A stretch of DNA of 64,000 nucleotides, from the IMG/VR virus record IMGVR_UViG_3300025626_000013, positions 1 through 64,000 of that record; one strand, 5' to 3'. This DNA is from a virus. The notes beneath the pieces are model-generated. The model saw only the letters and a list, made by a program, of their open reading frames with translations, was not told the origin of the DNA and did no database searches. Each line of letters opens with the position of its first letter. Within the stretch, counting starts at the first letter, position 1. Positions 1 through 10,087 of the stretch are shown here, piece by piece. A program made the position numbers and the translations under genes.

Positions 1-1884
1 CCCCGCCGCAAGATCTGCAAAATCTGTTGTTGGTCTATTATCACTATCTAATTTCCGCAAGAATAGTTGTTCACCAGAATCAACTATGGCAAAATCTTTA
101 AGATAAATTGCGCCAGTTTCTTGTTTTAAAATAGTTGTTTCGGTACCAGCCGAATCTACGGATTTAACTATAAATTCGCCTGTAGCATCGGAAATTGACA
201 AATTACCAATATAAATTGTTTCACCAGCAACATATAAACCAGCAAATTTTCTATCGGGTGAACCCAAATTATATAAAGTATCGCCATCTGGGATAATATC
301 CCCAGTGACTGTTACCCCAGCACCACCAAAAGCATCCGCATTACGGTCAGCAATATTAGCTAATACTGCTTGTTGTGATTGAATATACGGTGCATCTACT
401 AATGATAAAATATCACTATCTACGCGCGCGCTAGTATAATAAAGATTGTTTCCTTCCGGAAGATTTTCTGTTGTAAACATTGCAGAAAATTCTGCACTAT
501 CAATACTTAAAGTATTATTAACAGTATTATAGGTTAGTCCAAGACCATCAATCGCCGCGGCATCAAGAGAAGTATTAAAATCACTATCAAAATTGGATTG
601 GGTATAAACATGTTCAACATCAAAAGAAAATTCGCCGGATGCAGAATTATATGATAAATCACCAGCAGCCGAAAAATAATTTCTAATTGTTTCTTGAGAT
701 ACTGTATCACCTAATGCAGAATCAAATCTGCTTCTTGTGTAATAAAGATTATCACCTTCAACAATATTAGTTGTTGTTTTAGTGGCTAGTCTTTCATCAA
801 AAGATGAATCAAATCTTGCATCAAAAGCACTATCTGCCCGAGCAGTTGTATAATAAAGATTATCGCCTTCAGCAAGATCTGCTGTAGTTTTTGTTAATAG
901 GCGCGCATCAAAATCACTATCAACTCGGGCCCGCGTATAGAATAAATTAAATTCTTCAATTAATTCTTTTGTTGTAGTGGCTGCCAATGATATAGCGGCT
1001 TTATTACCACTATTATCTTTAATAACAAGAGTACCACCAGAATCAGAAATTACTAGGCTTCCCATCATAATGGAATTGCCGCTTAAATATAAATCTCTGA
1101 ATCTTTGGGTATTGGTTCCAAGATCTACTGCTTCAGTAGTACGAGGAATAATATTAGTTGTAATATCTTGTATTGCTGAATCAAAATTAAATACCGGGGG
1201 CTGATCAACTCTCGCATTAATATATGCGCTATCAATCAAACCAATTGCATTACCAGAATCAAAAGTACTACCCGCAACAATTCTTGCGCTGACATATGCA
1301 CTATCAATAAGATTAATTGTTTGAGCAGTATCAAGTTTAGTATTAGTTAAATTTGTAATAGTAGTAACAAAATTGGCGTCATCACCAATTGCTTCTGCTA
1401 ATTCATTTAGGGTATTTAATTGGTCGGGAGCTAGCCCAATCACAGAATTAATAGCGCTGTCAATAGCAGCAGTTAATTCCGATTCCATTACTAATTCAAC
1501 CGGGATGTTTGTTAAATTAGCCCAATCTAAATAATATGAAGCAGATTCGCCATTAAATTCCGCAGCATTAATACCTAAACCATCAATATGGCTTTTGTTG
1601 ACAAATCGTAGAATTTGGTCATCTAATCGGATACCAACATAATTTGAATCAACCGTTGACGCAATTAAAGCTGCAATATCACTAGAATCAAAGCCGGATG
1701 GTGTTGATGAAATTAATGATACAATTGCATTTGAATCTAAAATTGTTGGAACATTATTTAAATTAGTAAAGTCGGTGTAATACCCACTAGATTCACCGCC
1801 CAAAGTTGAAGCATTGCCAGCAGCTGCAGCGGAAATATTACCAGATGGTACACCTACAATTATTTTTGTTATTTTAGTAACCAC
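1..1884 (-). CDS. Partial tail-fibre / adhesin-like virion protein
   Basis: Minus-strand frame from a GTG at 1884 through 628 codons to the window edge with no stop, so the C-terminus is missing. GTG is chosen because AAAGG lies 9 bases before it and there is no ATG in the short space after the preceding stop. The protein is rich in Asp, Ser and Asn. It carries several copies of a motif of the form LxEGxNLYYTxARxDSxFD and blocks such as DLGTNTQRFRDLYLSG and LGSPDRKFAGLYVAG, typical of long repetitive fibre proteins in marine T4-like phages. The same repeat occurs in the genes at 4517 and 9389. Role inferred: distal fibre or baseplate adhesin; the receptor is unknown. Confidence 0.75.
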   Translation of the reverse strand, partial: MVTKITKIIVGVPSGNISAAAAGNASTLGGESSGYYTDFTNLNNVPTILDSNAIVSLISSTPSGFDSSDIAALIASTVDSNYVGIRLDDQILRFVNKSHIDGLGINAAEFNGESASYYLDWANLTNIPVELVMESELTAAIDSAINSVIGLAPDQLNTLNELAEAIGDDANFVTTITNLTNTKLDTAQTINLIDSAYVSARIVAGSTFDSGNAIGLIDSAYINARVDQPPVFNFDSAIQDITTNIIPRTTEAVDLGTNTQRFRDLYLSGNSIMMGSLVISDSGGTLVIKDNSGNKAAISLAATTTKELIEEFNLFYTRARVDSDFDARLLTKTTADLAEGDNLYYTTARADSAFDARFDSSFDERLATKTTTNIVEGDNLYYTRSRFDSALGDTVSQETIRNYFSAAGDLSYNSASGEFSFDVEHVYTQSNFDSDFNTSLDAAAIDGLGLTYNTVNNTLSIDSAEFSAMFTTENLPEGNNLYYTSARVDSDILSLVDAPYIQSQQAVLANIADRNADAFGGAGVTVTGDIIPDGDTLYNLGSPDRKFAGLYVAGETIYIGNLSISDATGEFIVKSVDSAGTETTILKQETGAIYLKDFAIVDSGEQLFLRKLDSDNRPTTDFADLAAG

Positions 1885-1896
1885 GTGAATATACCT

Positions 1897-2244
1897 TTAT
1901 TTTGTAACTGATGGGTTTACAGTCATACGACCTTCAAGTATTCTTTCCACAATCTGTGTATTATCACTATCAAAATATGATAATTCAACATCATATACAT
2001 ATCTACCGGCTTTCAATCCATCGGATTGAGCATTTGAAAGCGACATAGTAATAATTCCAGCAGTAGCCGGTTCTTTTACAGCACAGGTCCAATCAGTAGA
2101 TGTTGAGCTGCGATGTGTTTTTTTCATTTTACATGCTATAGACACATTGGTAAGATTTTTAACAGAGCCATCTATATTATTAGTATGCAGCTCAATTGAA
2201 ATATCACTCCCTTGGTCAATTTCAATTTCTTCGTATCTAGCCAT
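1897..2244 (-). CDS. Small virion protein, BppU-N-like beta domain
   Basis: 115 residues. It opens with ARYEEIEIDQGSDISIEL and ends with an immunoglobulin-like beta pattern (GRYVYDVELSYFDSDNTQIVERILEGRMTVNP has the strand alternation). Such short proteins precede fibres in marine T4-like phages and resemble the N-terminal domain of siphophage upper baseplate proteins; that resemblance is from memory of the pattern, not a search. A TATAAATA late promoter lies 38 bases upstream. Its TAA is in the same frame as the fibre gene that starts 12 bases later. Probably structural; exact position in the virion unknown. Confidence 0.65.
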   Translation of the reverse strand: MARYEEIEIDQGSDISIELHTNNIDGSVKNLTNVSIACKMKKTHRSSTSTDWTCAVKEPATAGIITMSLSNAQSDGLKAGRYVYDVELSYFDSDNTQIVERILEGRMTVNPSVTK

Positions 2245-2281
2245 GTATAGCTCTCCACATTTTTAATTGCGCATTTGATAT

Positions 2282-2289
2282 TATTTATA
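2282..2289 (-). promoter_or_regulatory. T4-type late promoter octamer TATAAATA
   Basis: Exact TATAAATA on the minus strand in the 79-base gap between 2244 and 2324. Predicted start at about 2276 gives a leader of about 30 bases to the 115-residue protein, then the large fibre. In T4 this octamer is read by gp55 with gp33 and gp45. Confidence 0.7.
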
Positions 2290-2323
2290 TCTTTTGCTAT
2301 CAGTAAATATATAAAATATCAGT

Positions 2324-4513
2324 TTAAGATAAATCAGTTGTAGTTCCATCCGCATTATAACGTGTAATTGTCGTTGAGTCTGCTGCTGCCACATTAGTTG
2401 ATGGGAAAGATCTACTACCGGGCCAAATTATTCTAACTGTACCATCTCCACCAGGCAATCCTGGCTTGGTGGGGCTATCATCTTCTGGCGCGCCCCCGCC
2501 ACCGCCATATTCTCCGCCACCGGCCGAAGAACCGTTAGTACCGCCTGACCCACCATTTCCAGGAATGGCAACGCCTCCACCGCTGCCATTAGCGCCAGAG
2601 CCAAATATACCTACACCGCCACCAGCGTTATCTGGTTGTGTATCGGTTCCAGTACCACCACCGCCTCCGCCACCGCCTCCAGCGCCTGCTTGCCCACCAT
2701 AACTATTCCCAGTACCACCAGCGCCGCCAGTACCGGTGTATCCACCAGCGCCACCGCCACCGCCACCGCCAGCATTGTATTGGCCTGCACCGCCATTGCC
2801 GCCATTACCACCAGCTTGTCCGGAAATACTACGATATGAAGCGCCAGCCCCACCGTTACCGCCTGTTCCGGCCGGCGAGCTATTTGCGCCAGTACCCCGT
2901 AAACCACCTTGCGCCGCTAAAATATATTCAAGCGGGGAGTCTATCCGAATATAAGATTCTACTCCGTATCCACCATTACCTCCATTAGCTGTTCCACCTA
3001 CCCCACCAAGGCCAGAAAGAACCCGATATGTGGTGCCCGCTGTGACAGCATAATTGTTTACATATGATAACCCGCCACCGCCACCGCCGCCGCCAGAATA
3101 ATTGCTGCCAGAACCACCGGCGCCACCGCCACCGCCAACAGCAATCATACTAATAGATGTAACACCCTCCGGAACTGTCCAAATATATGAGGTACTTCTT
3201 GCTACAAACCGAGCTTCACCAGTAGAAGATTCTCCTTGACCAGGATCGCCACTACCGCCGCCACCACCTGCTGCTGGAGGAGTATACGTTGTTGATGTTG
3301 AAGCAGAGGTTGAATAGGTTTCAGTAGTAAAATCATTACTAGTAGAAATATTAGTAGCTGGCCACGAACGAGACATATTACCATCATCATCAGTCCAATA
3401 TATTCTTACAACACCGCCGCCGCCGCTGCCTTCATAATAATTATATGTACTATTAACTGATGGAACATCATCATCGTCTAAACCACCGCCACCGCCGCCA
3501 TATAAACCGCCTCTACCATAACTTCGGGAGGGGCCGCCGCCAGATCCGCCGCCGGCTCTTCCTGCATCAGTGTTAACACCAGTTTGGCCAAGACCAGTTA
3601 TATATGAACCATTCCTACCAGTAGCGGCAAGACCCTCAGTACCATTAACACCGGCACCACCACCACCATTATGCATAAAAGTAAAAGATGAACCATTATA
3701 TGGATCATATTGTCCTCCACCTCCGCCGCCTCGAGTGCCATCACCACCATTTTGATTGGCGGAATTATTTCCGTTACCACCATAGCCAATTGTATTACTA
3801 ACAATTGCTGCTCCACCAGCGCCACCGCCACCGCCGCCATAGCCATAATTTGCATCAAGGCGCCCAGTGCCGCCATCGCCACCGTAACCCCTAAAATCAG
3901 CATTCGCAAATGTAATAGGATTGCCGCCAGCTCCTCCGGAACTACCACCAGATCCACCACCAGCCCCACCACCAACTTTGCGAATTATTGTAGTAGCATC
4001 AGTAACAGCATTAACAGAAGAAATAATGCTGTCTCCACCATTTTCGCCTGTTGTTGCTGAGCTAATATCTAATCCAGCGCCATTTCCACCAGCACCAACT
4101 TCTATTTTTAAAACATCTCCGGGTGTCACACTTATATAAGACATATCCGGGGTAGCTATAAATGCGCCACCGCCTCCGCCGCCGCCGCCCCAAAAATCAT
4201 TTTTATTGGAACCAGCGCCACCACCACCGCCAACTAATATAACACCAATATTAGTTACGCCAGCTGGCACATCCCAATAATGATCGGAATCCGTATAAGT
4301 AAAAATTACACTACCAGGATTTACTCCACTACCCGAACCACGGAAATCACCAAAGTCTATTGTACCTGAGGTGGGAATAGCCGCATTATTTGATTGTGTG
4401 GCATCTACCTCGCCCCCACCTTTGTAATATTCAGAAAGAGAAATCGGGGCAGTGCCGCCATGTTCTGCCTGTATAGCTTGTAAACTAATTGGTCCGGTGA
4501 GTGGAAGTACCAT
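2324..4513 (-). CDS. Glycine-rich tail-tip adhesin with two tandem polyglycine domains
   Basis: 729 residues. The first about 60 residues carry PISLQAIQAEHGG and ISLSEYYKGG, the short start typical of phage tail-tip and fibre-tip proteins. Two copies of one domain follow, beginning with YWDVPAGVTNIGVILVGG and YIWTVPEGVTSISMIAVGG, running through long (G)n, GGxGG and NGG tracts and ending in GVVRIYW and GTVRIIW. Polyglycine blocks of this kind can pack as polyglycine-II helices, as in the gp38 receptor-binding tips of T-even relatives; that structural analogy is inference. Downstream of the S74 fibre gene by 3 bases, so probably its tip or partner. GC content is raised locally by Gly codons. 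Confidence 0.7.
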   Translation of the reverse strand: MVLPLTGPISLQAIQAEHGGTAPISLSEYYKGGGEVDATQSNNAAIPTSGTIDFGDFRGSGSGVNPGSVIFTYTDSDHYWDVPAGVTNIGVILVGGGGGAGSNKNDFWGGGGGGGGAFIATPDMSYISVTPGDVLKIEVGAGGNGAGLDISSATTGENGGDSIISSVNAVTDATTIIRKVGGGAGGGSGGSSGGAGGNPITFANADFRGYGGDGGTGRLDANYGYGGGGGGAGGAAIVSNTIGYGGNGNNSANQNGGDGTRGGGGGGQYDPYNGSSFTFMHNGGGGAGVNGTEGLAATGRNGSYITGLGQTGVNTDAGRAGGGSGGGPSRSYGRGGLYGGGGGGLDDDDVPSVNSTYNYYEGSGGGGVVRIYWTDDDGNMSRSWPATNISTSNDFTTETYSTSASTSTTYTPPAAGGGGGSGDPGQGESSTGEARFVARSTSYIWTVPEGVTSISMIAVGGGGGAGGSGSNYSGGGGGGGGLSYVNNYAVTAGTTYRVLSGLGGVGGTANGGNGGYGVESYIRIDSPLEYILAAQGGLRGTGANSSPAGTGGNGGAGASYRSISGQAGGNGGNGGAGQYNAGGGGGGGAGGYTGTGGAGGTGNSYGGQAGAGGGGGGGGGTGTDTQPDNAGGGVGIFGSGANGSGGGVAIPGNGGSGGTNGSSAGGGEYGGGGGAPEDDSPTKPGLPGGDGTVRIIWPGSRSFPSTNVAAADSTTITRYNADGTTTDLS

Positions 4514-4516
4514 TGT

Positions 4517-7500
4517 TTAATTCTTATTTTTTAATTGAATTTCAAGAGCTTCAACTTTTTGGGTTAGCTCTTTAATAGCTTCAATGTATATAGAATGGAG
4601 TGCATCATAATTAACGGTTTTATATTCTGCGCCGGTATTTTTATTAATATTTTCAAAAACTGCCTCGGGTAATACTGTTTCAACATCTTGCGCAATAACT
4701 CCAGCCGATTTAATTCCGCTCGATATCCATTCAAAATTAACACCATTTAAGTGTTTAATTTTTTCAAGTGGAGCTTCAATATTAATTATATTTTGTTTTA
4801 GCCTTTGATCCGATACAAATGTTGCTTGATAGGCAGTAATATCACCATCTGCTTGAAAATGGCCAGATGAAATGTCAAAAGCAAATCTTACTGTATTGGC
4901 ATTATTTCCATCTCTAATAAAGAAATCGCCAGAGTTAACATCCATAACTAAATTTGAAGCTGAAAGTAATTCTACATTGCCCAAATTTAATGTTTGATTA
5001 GTTGGAATTGTTGCGCCAGCATTAAATGTTTGTAAACCAGTCCAGGTATTCGCCCCAAGTGTTATATTAGACGTACCAGCGCCGATGAGTGATCGTATTT
5101 CCGATGCAGTCACGCCAGTAGCTAAAGTAGGAGTTCCACTATTTCTATTAATAGCCGGTTCATTTGGAATTGTTGGCAGATTACTTAAATCATTATAATT
5201 TCCGCTAAAGCCTAATGGGGCAGCCGTAAATGTGAAATTGCCACTACCATCAGTTGTTAATATTTGTCCATTAGAACCATCAGAAATACCCAAATCGGTT
5301 AAATCTGATGGAATTGTTGGTAAATTACTTAAATCATTATAACTAATTATTCCAACCGAAGTAATGTAGCCAGCATCATTTGTGAAGTCCGATACATTAG
5401 TCGGTGCATCGGTTAGGCTGGAGTAAGCAAAGTCTTGAGCTGTCTGATTTGTTTGAATATATGTAGCATCAACAATGTTAGTTATATTTGCTGAATCTAG
5501 TATATTTGGCAATTCGCTTAATGAAGAATATGCACCATCAAACAATGTTGGCAATCCACTCAATGAAGAATATGTACCATCAAACAATGTTGGTAAATTA
5601 CTTAAATCATTATAATTTCCGCTAAAGCCTTGAATTGCATTTATAGCAGAAAGTAAATCGGCATCTCCGCTTTCTAAAGCTACTGCTAATTCGTTTAATG
5701 TATCAAATGCTGGGCCGGCCCCATTAATTAAATTCGCAATTTGAGTATCGACATAAGATACTCGAGCAATAGTATTTGGAATAGAACTAGAATCTAGACT
5801 TAATGCGCCGCCATTTATATCAGCAAACCCAAAATTACTAGCAGCTGCATTATAACTTAATGTTGCAACGGTGGTTCGATTGGCACCTTCGCCAGAAGTA
5901 AAGTTAATAGTTTGTGAATTAATAAACAAATCTGCAGCATGTATTGCATTAAATCTATGTGAGGAATCTCCTAGCGAAATACCTTTATCTACTGACGGAA
6001 TAATATTAGATGTTAAATTACCATTAAGAAGAGCCGCAACATTATTATCACCATAACCAGCTGGTAATGTCGAATTTGTCCAATATTGCTCAGCATTATT
6101 CCATGTAAGAACTTGGCCATCACTTGGGGTTAATGCATCATTTACATCACCAATATCTGATAAAGACGCACTATCAAGAGCGTTTCTGGCCGCTGTTGTA
6201 AGATCTAATCTACGCGGAGCATTTGGACTATCTTGCTCAAAAATATCACCAAGTGATAAAACAAGAGATCCGCTAAATGCATCAAGAAAATCCGAATCAA
6301 ATCGCGATCTATTATAATAAAGTCTAGCACGGCTACCTTCATTTAAATCATTTGTGCTTTTTGTATTAAAGTCTGAATCAAATCTAATACTTTTATAATA
6401 AAAATTATCATCTGTTTCGGCTAGATTGTCAGTAGTCTTAAGATTAAAATATGCATTAAATCCAGTTTGAGTGAGATATCTATTAACAGATCCTTCAGCT
6501 AAATCATCTGTAGTAACAAGTTCTAATGCGCTATTAAAAGCGGAATCAAAGCCAGAATCAAAAGCGGTATTAAACGAAGTGGCAAAACTAGCGTTAAATC
6601 CAGAATCAAATAAAACCGGAAAGTCGCTATCAATTGCAGATTTAAAGGCAGTGTCAAATACTGGCTGGAAATCTGCATTAAATGCTGAATCAAAATGACT
6701 TTGAAACTCACCTTCCCGAATATAATCTGCTTGACTTTGGCTATAAGCAGTATTCCAATTAGTAACATCGTCGTCAGTAGCAGAGATAATAGTTGGGGCA
6801 ATATTATCGGTCATCCAGCTATCAATTTCGGTATTAATTGACACAGCACTAAGATAGCCAGCAGTAGAATGATCACCCCATCCATATGCAGTATTCCAAT
6901 TAGTAACATTGGCATTAGTAGCAGATATGATATTAGCTGCAAGCGCGGAGGATAACCAACTATCTGCTAATTCATCAGTATGTAAATTATCAATTGATGC
7001 ACTGGTTAAATATCCGGCAGAAGCATGGTCTCCCCATCCAAAAGCGGTATCCCAACTAGTACCATCAGCTGTTACTAATTGTTGTACAAATGTTAAATCC
7101 GAAAATTCAGATAATGTTGCTAAATTATCAATATCTCCTGATGTTATATTAGCGGCAGCATGCGCCGAAAATATTGGATCAGTTTCGGTAGTAATAAAAT
7201 CAGCAATATCCGCAGCGGTAAGGAAGGTATCAGTATCAGCTGAAGGTGAAAATGTAAATATTCCATTAGAATAAGTTAACTTCCCACCCGGATATCCTGC
7301 TGCACTGGAATCTTCTTGAACAACCGAAAGATAATTATTAACTCGAGCATTGGTATAATATAAATTATTAGGACCTTCTGCTATTGAGTCGCTAGTAAAC
7401 GCTAGTTGTAAGCCTTCTTCAGAATCAAAATTAAATCCTTGAAGAACAATATTAGCAGAAATTTCATATTGAAAAGCCGGTAGGCTTTGTCTAAAGGCAG

Positions 7501-9064
7501 AATCAAATCTTTCATCTGACCAATAATAATTTAAATTGCCTTCCCTTAAATCATCAGTGTGTCTATGATGCTCCGATATAAGTTGCGGCTGCGGAAGATA
7601 TCTATCAATATACCAAGTTTTTCTTAAAACCGGATTATGATAAAATCTACCGGCTTGATATTCGGAATCACCGCCAAAATATTCACTATTATAGGTATTA
7701 TCAATTAAATACGGATCCGGATCATTTGCGGCATTTTTATAATATGCTATTCCAGGATGATTATCAATTTCTGTAAAATAAATAATTCTATTTAAACTGT
7801 CGTATTGTTCAAATAATGTTGCGCCAGGATCATAATCGGTATTAAAATCATTAGCATAATTGGCTTCAGCAATGCCCAGATCATTTGCAGTATGGGCATA
7901 TCGACCAATTCTCATTAAATTTAATTCTAATTTTCTATCAGTAGAATTAAATTTAATATCTTGATATAAATTTATTGCTGTACTTAAAGAAGAATCCCAA
8001 TCAGAATCAAATTGAATATAATTACCGCTATAACCTAATTCTGTTATTGAATTTGTTTTAATGCCAGCGCTATCATATAGATATAATCCAGTTTGCGTTA
8101 ATAATACAATAGTATCGCCATCGCTATCTTGAATAGTAAATCCAGCATCATCAACTCGAGTATGGCCAGCATCACCTGCTTTTACTGTCTCAATAGTAAG
8201 CCCAGTATCATCAAGTTGAATATTATCGCCCAAATCAATACCAGCATTACCAGTTAATGTGAGTCCAACCGAATCAATAAGAACATTACCCACCAAAACC
8301 GAACCAGCAGTGATACCGCCCGTAACATCAAGGCTATTTGTATCAATACCAGTTGAATCAACAGATGTGTTTTCAATAGTTAATACATTCGAAGTTATTC
8401 CTGTTGAATCAACAGACGTGTTTTCAATAGTTAATGCATTGGAAGTTATTCCCATTGCATTTATTGTAGTATCAGTTAAAATATTTAATTGTTTATTTAC
8501 TTCCCATGCATCTGGAAGTGAAGCATAAATTATATGCGGTTTAATTAAATTTGCACTATCATAAAAAGAACCACCAATAGTAAGCCCCGCGCCATTTGCA
8601 GAAAAATAATCTACGGCAGAATCAGCCAATACAATATTTTTATCATTAATAGTAACTGTTTGGCTATTGATAGTTGTTTCTGTTCCCTGAATTTGCAAAT
8701 TGCCATAAATTTGAACATTACCACTAACATCTAAATTATCATTGATAATTAAAGGGTTGCCACCAATAGGAGATCTTAAGTCCCCAGCTATAATAACATC
8801 ACTATTAAATGTTGCAGAATCCTGAACCGCTAATGGGCCAACAATTGTAACATCACTATTAAATGTTGCAGAATCCTGAACCGCTAATGGACCAACAATT
8901 GTAACATCACTATTAAATGTGGCAGAATTGCTAGTAATTAAATTTCCATTAATGGTAACAATACCGCCAAGCGGATTTAATTCTATATTTTCATTTTGAG
9001 TTATAATAACCGTAGTATCGGAATAATTACGATTATCTAAGCTTATTGTTTTAATAAATGCCAT
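4517..9064 (-). CDS. Large tail fibre with C-terminal S74 intramolecular chaperone
   Basis: 1515 residues. The N-terminal part has tandem 18-residue repeats (SATFNSDVTIVGPLAVQD). The middle holds many (N/D)LAEGxxxxYYT and AYGWGDHxxAGYL blocks. The last 98 residues form a peptidase S74 chaperone starting at SDQRLKQNI (Ser about 1418), with GVIAQDVETVLPEAV and a coiled-coil end. In S74 fibres this domain helps trimer folding and is cut off at that Ser. The ATG overlaps the upstream stop as TAATG, so it is translationally coupled to the 104-residue protein. Probably the main long fibre; receptor unknown. Confidence 0.88.
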   Translation of the reverse strand: MAFIKTISLDNRNYSDTTVIITQNENIELNPLGGIVTINGNLITSNSATFNSDVTIVGPLAVQDSATFNSDVTIVGPLAVQDSATFNSDVIIAGDLRSPIGGNPLIINDNLDVSGNVQIYGNLQIQGTETTINSQTVTINDKNIVLADSAVDYFSANGAGLTIGGSFYDSANLIKPHIIYASLPDAWEVNKQLNILTDTTINAMGITSNALTIENTSVDSTGITSNVLTIENTSVDSTGIDTNSLDVTGGITAGSVLVGNVLIDSVGLTLTGNAGIDLGDNIQLDDTGLTIETVKAGDAGHTRVDDAGFTIQDSDGDTIVLLTQTGLYLYDSAGIKTNSITELGYSGNYIQFDSDWDSSLSTAINLYQDIKFNSTDRKLELNLMRIGRYAHTANDLGIAEANYANDFNTDYDPGATLFEQYDSLNRIIYFTEIDNHPGIAYYKNAANDPDPYLIDNTYNSEYFGGDSEYQAGRFYHNPVLRKTWYIDRYLPQPQLISEHHRHTDDLREGNLNYYWSDERFDSAFRQSLPAFQYEISANIVLQGFNFDSEEGLQLAFTSDSIAEGPNNLYYTNARVNNYLSVVQEDSSAAGYPGGKLTYSNGIFTFSPSADTDTFLTAADIADFITTETDPIFSAHAAANITSGDIDNLATLSEFSDLTFVQQLVTADGTSWDTAFGWGDHASAGYLTSASIDNLHTDELADSWLSSALAANIISATNANVTNWNTAYGWGDHSTAGYLSAVSINTEIDSWMTDNIAPTIISATDDDVTNWNTAYSQSQADYIREGEFQSHFDSAFNADFQPVFDTAFKSAIDSDFPVLFDSGFNASFATSFNTAFDSGFDSAFNSALELVTTDDLAEGSVNRYLTQTGFNAYFNLKTTDNLAETDDNFYYKSIRFDSDFNTKSTNDLNEGSRARLYYNRSRFDSDFLDAFSGSLVLSLGDIFEQDSPNAPRRLDLTTAARNALDSASLSDIGDVNDALTPSDGQVLTWNNAEQYWTNSTLPAGYGDNNVAALLNGNLTSNIIPSVDKGISLGDSSHRFNAIHAADLFINSQTINFTSGEGANRTTVATLSYNAAASNFGFADINGGALSLDSSSIPNTIARVSYVDTQIANLINGAGPAFDTLNELAVALESGDADLLSAINAIQGFSGNYNDLSNLPTLFDGTYSSLSGLPTLFDGAYSSLSELPNILDSANITNIVDATYIQTNQTAQDFAYSSLTDAPTNVSDFTNDAGYITSVGIISYNDLSNLPTIPSDLTDLGISDGSNGQILTTDGSGNFTFTAAPLGFSGNYNDLSNLPTIPNEPAINRNSGTPTLATGVTASEIRSLIGAGTSNITLGANTWTGLQTFNAGATIPTNQTLNLGNVELLSASNLVMDVNSGDFFIRDGNNANTVRFAFDISSGHFQADGDITAYQATFVSDQRLKQNIINIEAPLEKIKHLNGVNFEWISSGIKSAGVIAQDVETVLPEAVFENINKNTGAEYKTVNYDALHSIYIEAIKELTQKVEALEIQLKNKN
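8794..8928 (-). repeat. 54-bp tandem coding repeat, about 2.5 copies
   Basis: Two near-identical 54-base units plus a partial third encode the SATFNSDVTIVGPLAVQD repeat of the S74 fibre. The units differ by only a few bases, which suggests recent duplication or ongoing length variation. Confidence 0.85.
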
Positions 9065-9378
9065 TATACTTCCAAATAACTAATTGTAAGATTTAAAGCA
9101 GGATCAGCCGATGCAACAGCTACAATAGAATCTCCGGCGTCTAATACAATCCGTTCAGCATTAAGAGTAAATGTATCGCTTGCCTGAATATTTACAGCCT
9201 TTAATATTAAATTTCTATTCGATGCAGATTGACCAGATGGTATTATATAAAGTGTTAATGAAGCAGTAGAAACCGATATATTACAAGAAATAATTGAAAT
9301 AATTGCATATCGTGTGGCAGCAGGAACAGTTAGCATAGTAGTATTAGAGGTGCTAAGATTATTATTGATAATAGACAT
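9064..9378 (-). CDS. Small virion-associated protein
   Basis: 104 residues, no cysteine apart from one, beta-rich pattern (TLYIIPSGQSASNRNLILKAVNIQASDTF is strand-like). AAGGA lies 6-8 bases before the ATG. It sits inside the fibre operon, with a TAATG overlap to the S74 fibre. Small proteins of this type occur next to fibre genes in marine T4-like phages, but I cannot name a T4 homologue. Structural role inferred from context only. Confidence 0.6.
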   Translation of the reverse strand: MSIINNNLSTSNTTMLTVPAATRYAIISIISCNISVSTASLTLYIIPSGQSASNRNLILKAVNIQASDTFTLNAERIVLDAGDSIVAVASADPALNLTISYLEV

Positions 9379-9388
9379 TTTTTGTTCC

Positions 9389-10054
9389 TTAAAAAATTAG
9401 ACTGTATAGTATGGCACGATTTTTACTAATTAATTCATCTTTTTGGCCATTAGCATGGGAAAAATATAATGATGTGTCGCCATCTCCAATAGAATCCATA
9501 TACAACCAAGTACCAACATCCGGAATAGGTTTACTTTCATAAGTCTGAAAATGAATTCCCGATCCAATATATTCTTGTACCCGATTATCAGTATAATATA
9601 AATTATTACCTTCAACAAGATTAGTAGTAGATTTTGTAGTAAACCTTACATCAAAAGCACTATCTGATCGTGCAGTAGTATAATATAAATTATTACCTTC
9701 AGCAAGATCTGTTGTAGTATGATTTGCTAAATCAGTAACTTGACCTTGCACAATAATATTATTTATTATTCCACTTGAGTCGGTTGGTATAAAAAAAGTA
9801 ACTTGACCATTACTGTCTTTTAAAGTTGGGGAATTGTCACCAATATTAAAATTAAGATTGGCAGAATCTGTTTGTATAACTGGGTCAGCTTCTGTGGCTA
9901 TTAATGTAACGGCATAAGTAGCAAAATCTATTGCGGAAAGCTTTTTAAACGCAGAAGAATCATTTCCTTCTACGCTAATATCATTAATTAAAATCTCATC
10001 GGTAGGTGATAAGTCGACTAAACTTAATTGGGATAAATTTGAAAACCGTGCCAT
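9389..10054 (-). CDS. Virion protein with fibre-type LxEGxNLYYT repeats
   Basis: 221 residues. The start ARFSNLSQLSLVDLSPTDEILIND resembles a short attachment segment. The middle has two copies of the LxEGNNLYYTxxRxDS motif seen in the large fibres at 1 and 4517. The C-terminus is a compact region (GIHFQTYESKPIPDVGTWLYM). First gene after a TATAAATA late promoter 26 bases upstream. Possibly a fibre hinge or attachment protein; the repeat is clear, the role is inference. Confidence 0.65.
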   Translation of the reverse strand: MARFSNLSQLSLVDLSPTDEILINDISVEGNDSSAFKKLSAIDFATYAVTLIATEADPVIQTDSANLNFNIGDNSPTLKDSNGQVTFFIPTDSSGIINNIIVQGQVTDLANHTTTDLAEGNNLYYTTARSDSAFDVRFTTKSTTNLVEGNNLYYTDNRVQEYIGSGIHFQTYESKPIPDVGTWLYMDSIGDGDTSLYFSHANGQKDELISKNRAILYSLIF

Positions 10055-10079
10055 AAAGAACCCTTAGCTTGCTTCAATA

Positions 10080-10087
10080 TATTTATA
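10080..10087 (-). promoter_or_regulatory. T4-type late promoter octamer TATAAATA
   Basis: Exact octamer on the minus strand between the fibre operon (start 10054) and the glycan cassette (stop 10099). Predicted start about 10074. It would drive the 221-residue protein, the 104-residue protein, the S74 fibre and the Gly-rich adhesin. Confidence 0.72.

Noticed and set aside
2466-3975. Several open frames in or opposite to the Gly-rich adhesin
   Set aside because: They are low-complexity Pro/Val/Leu/Ala/Thr shadows of the GGX codons; no ribosome sites, and overlap a well-supported gene.
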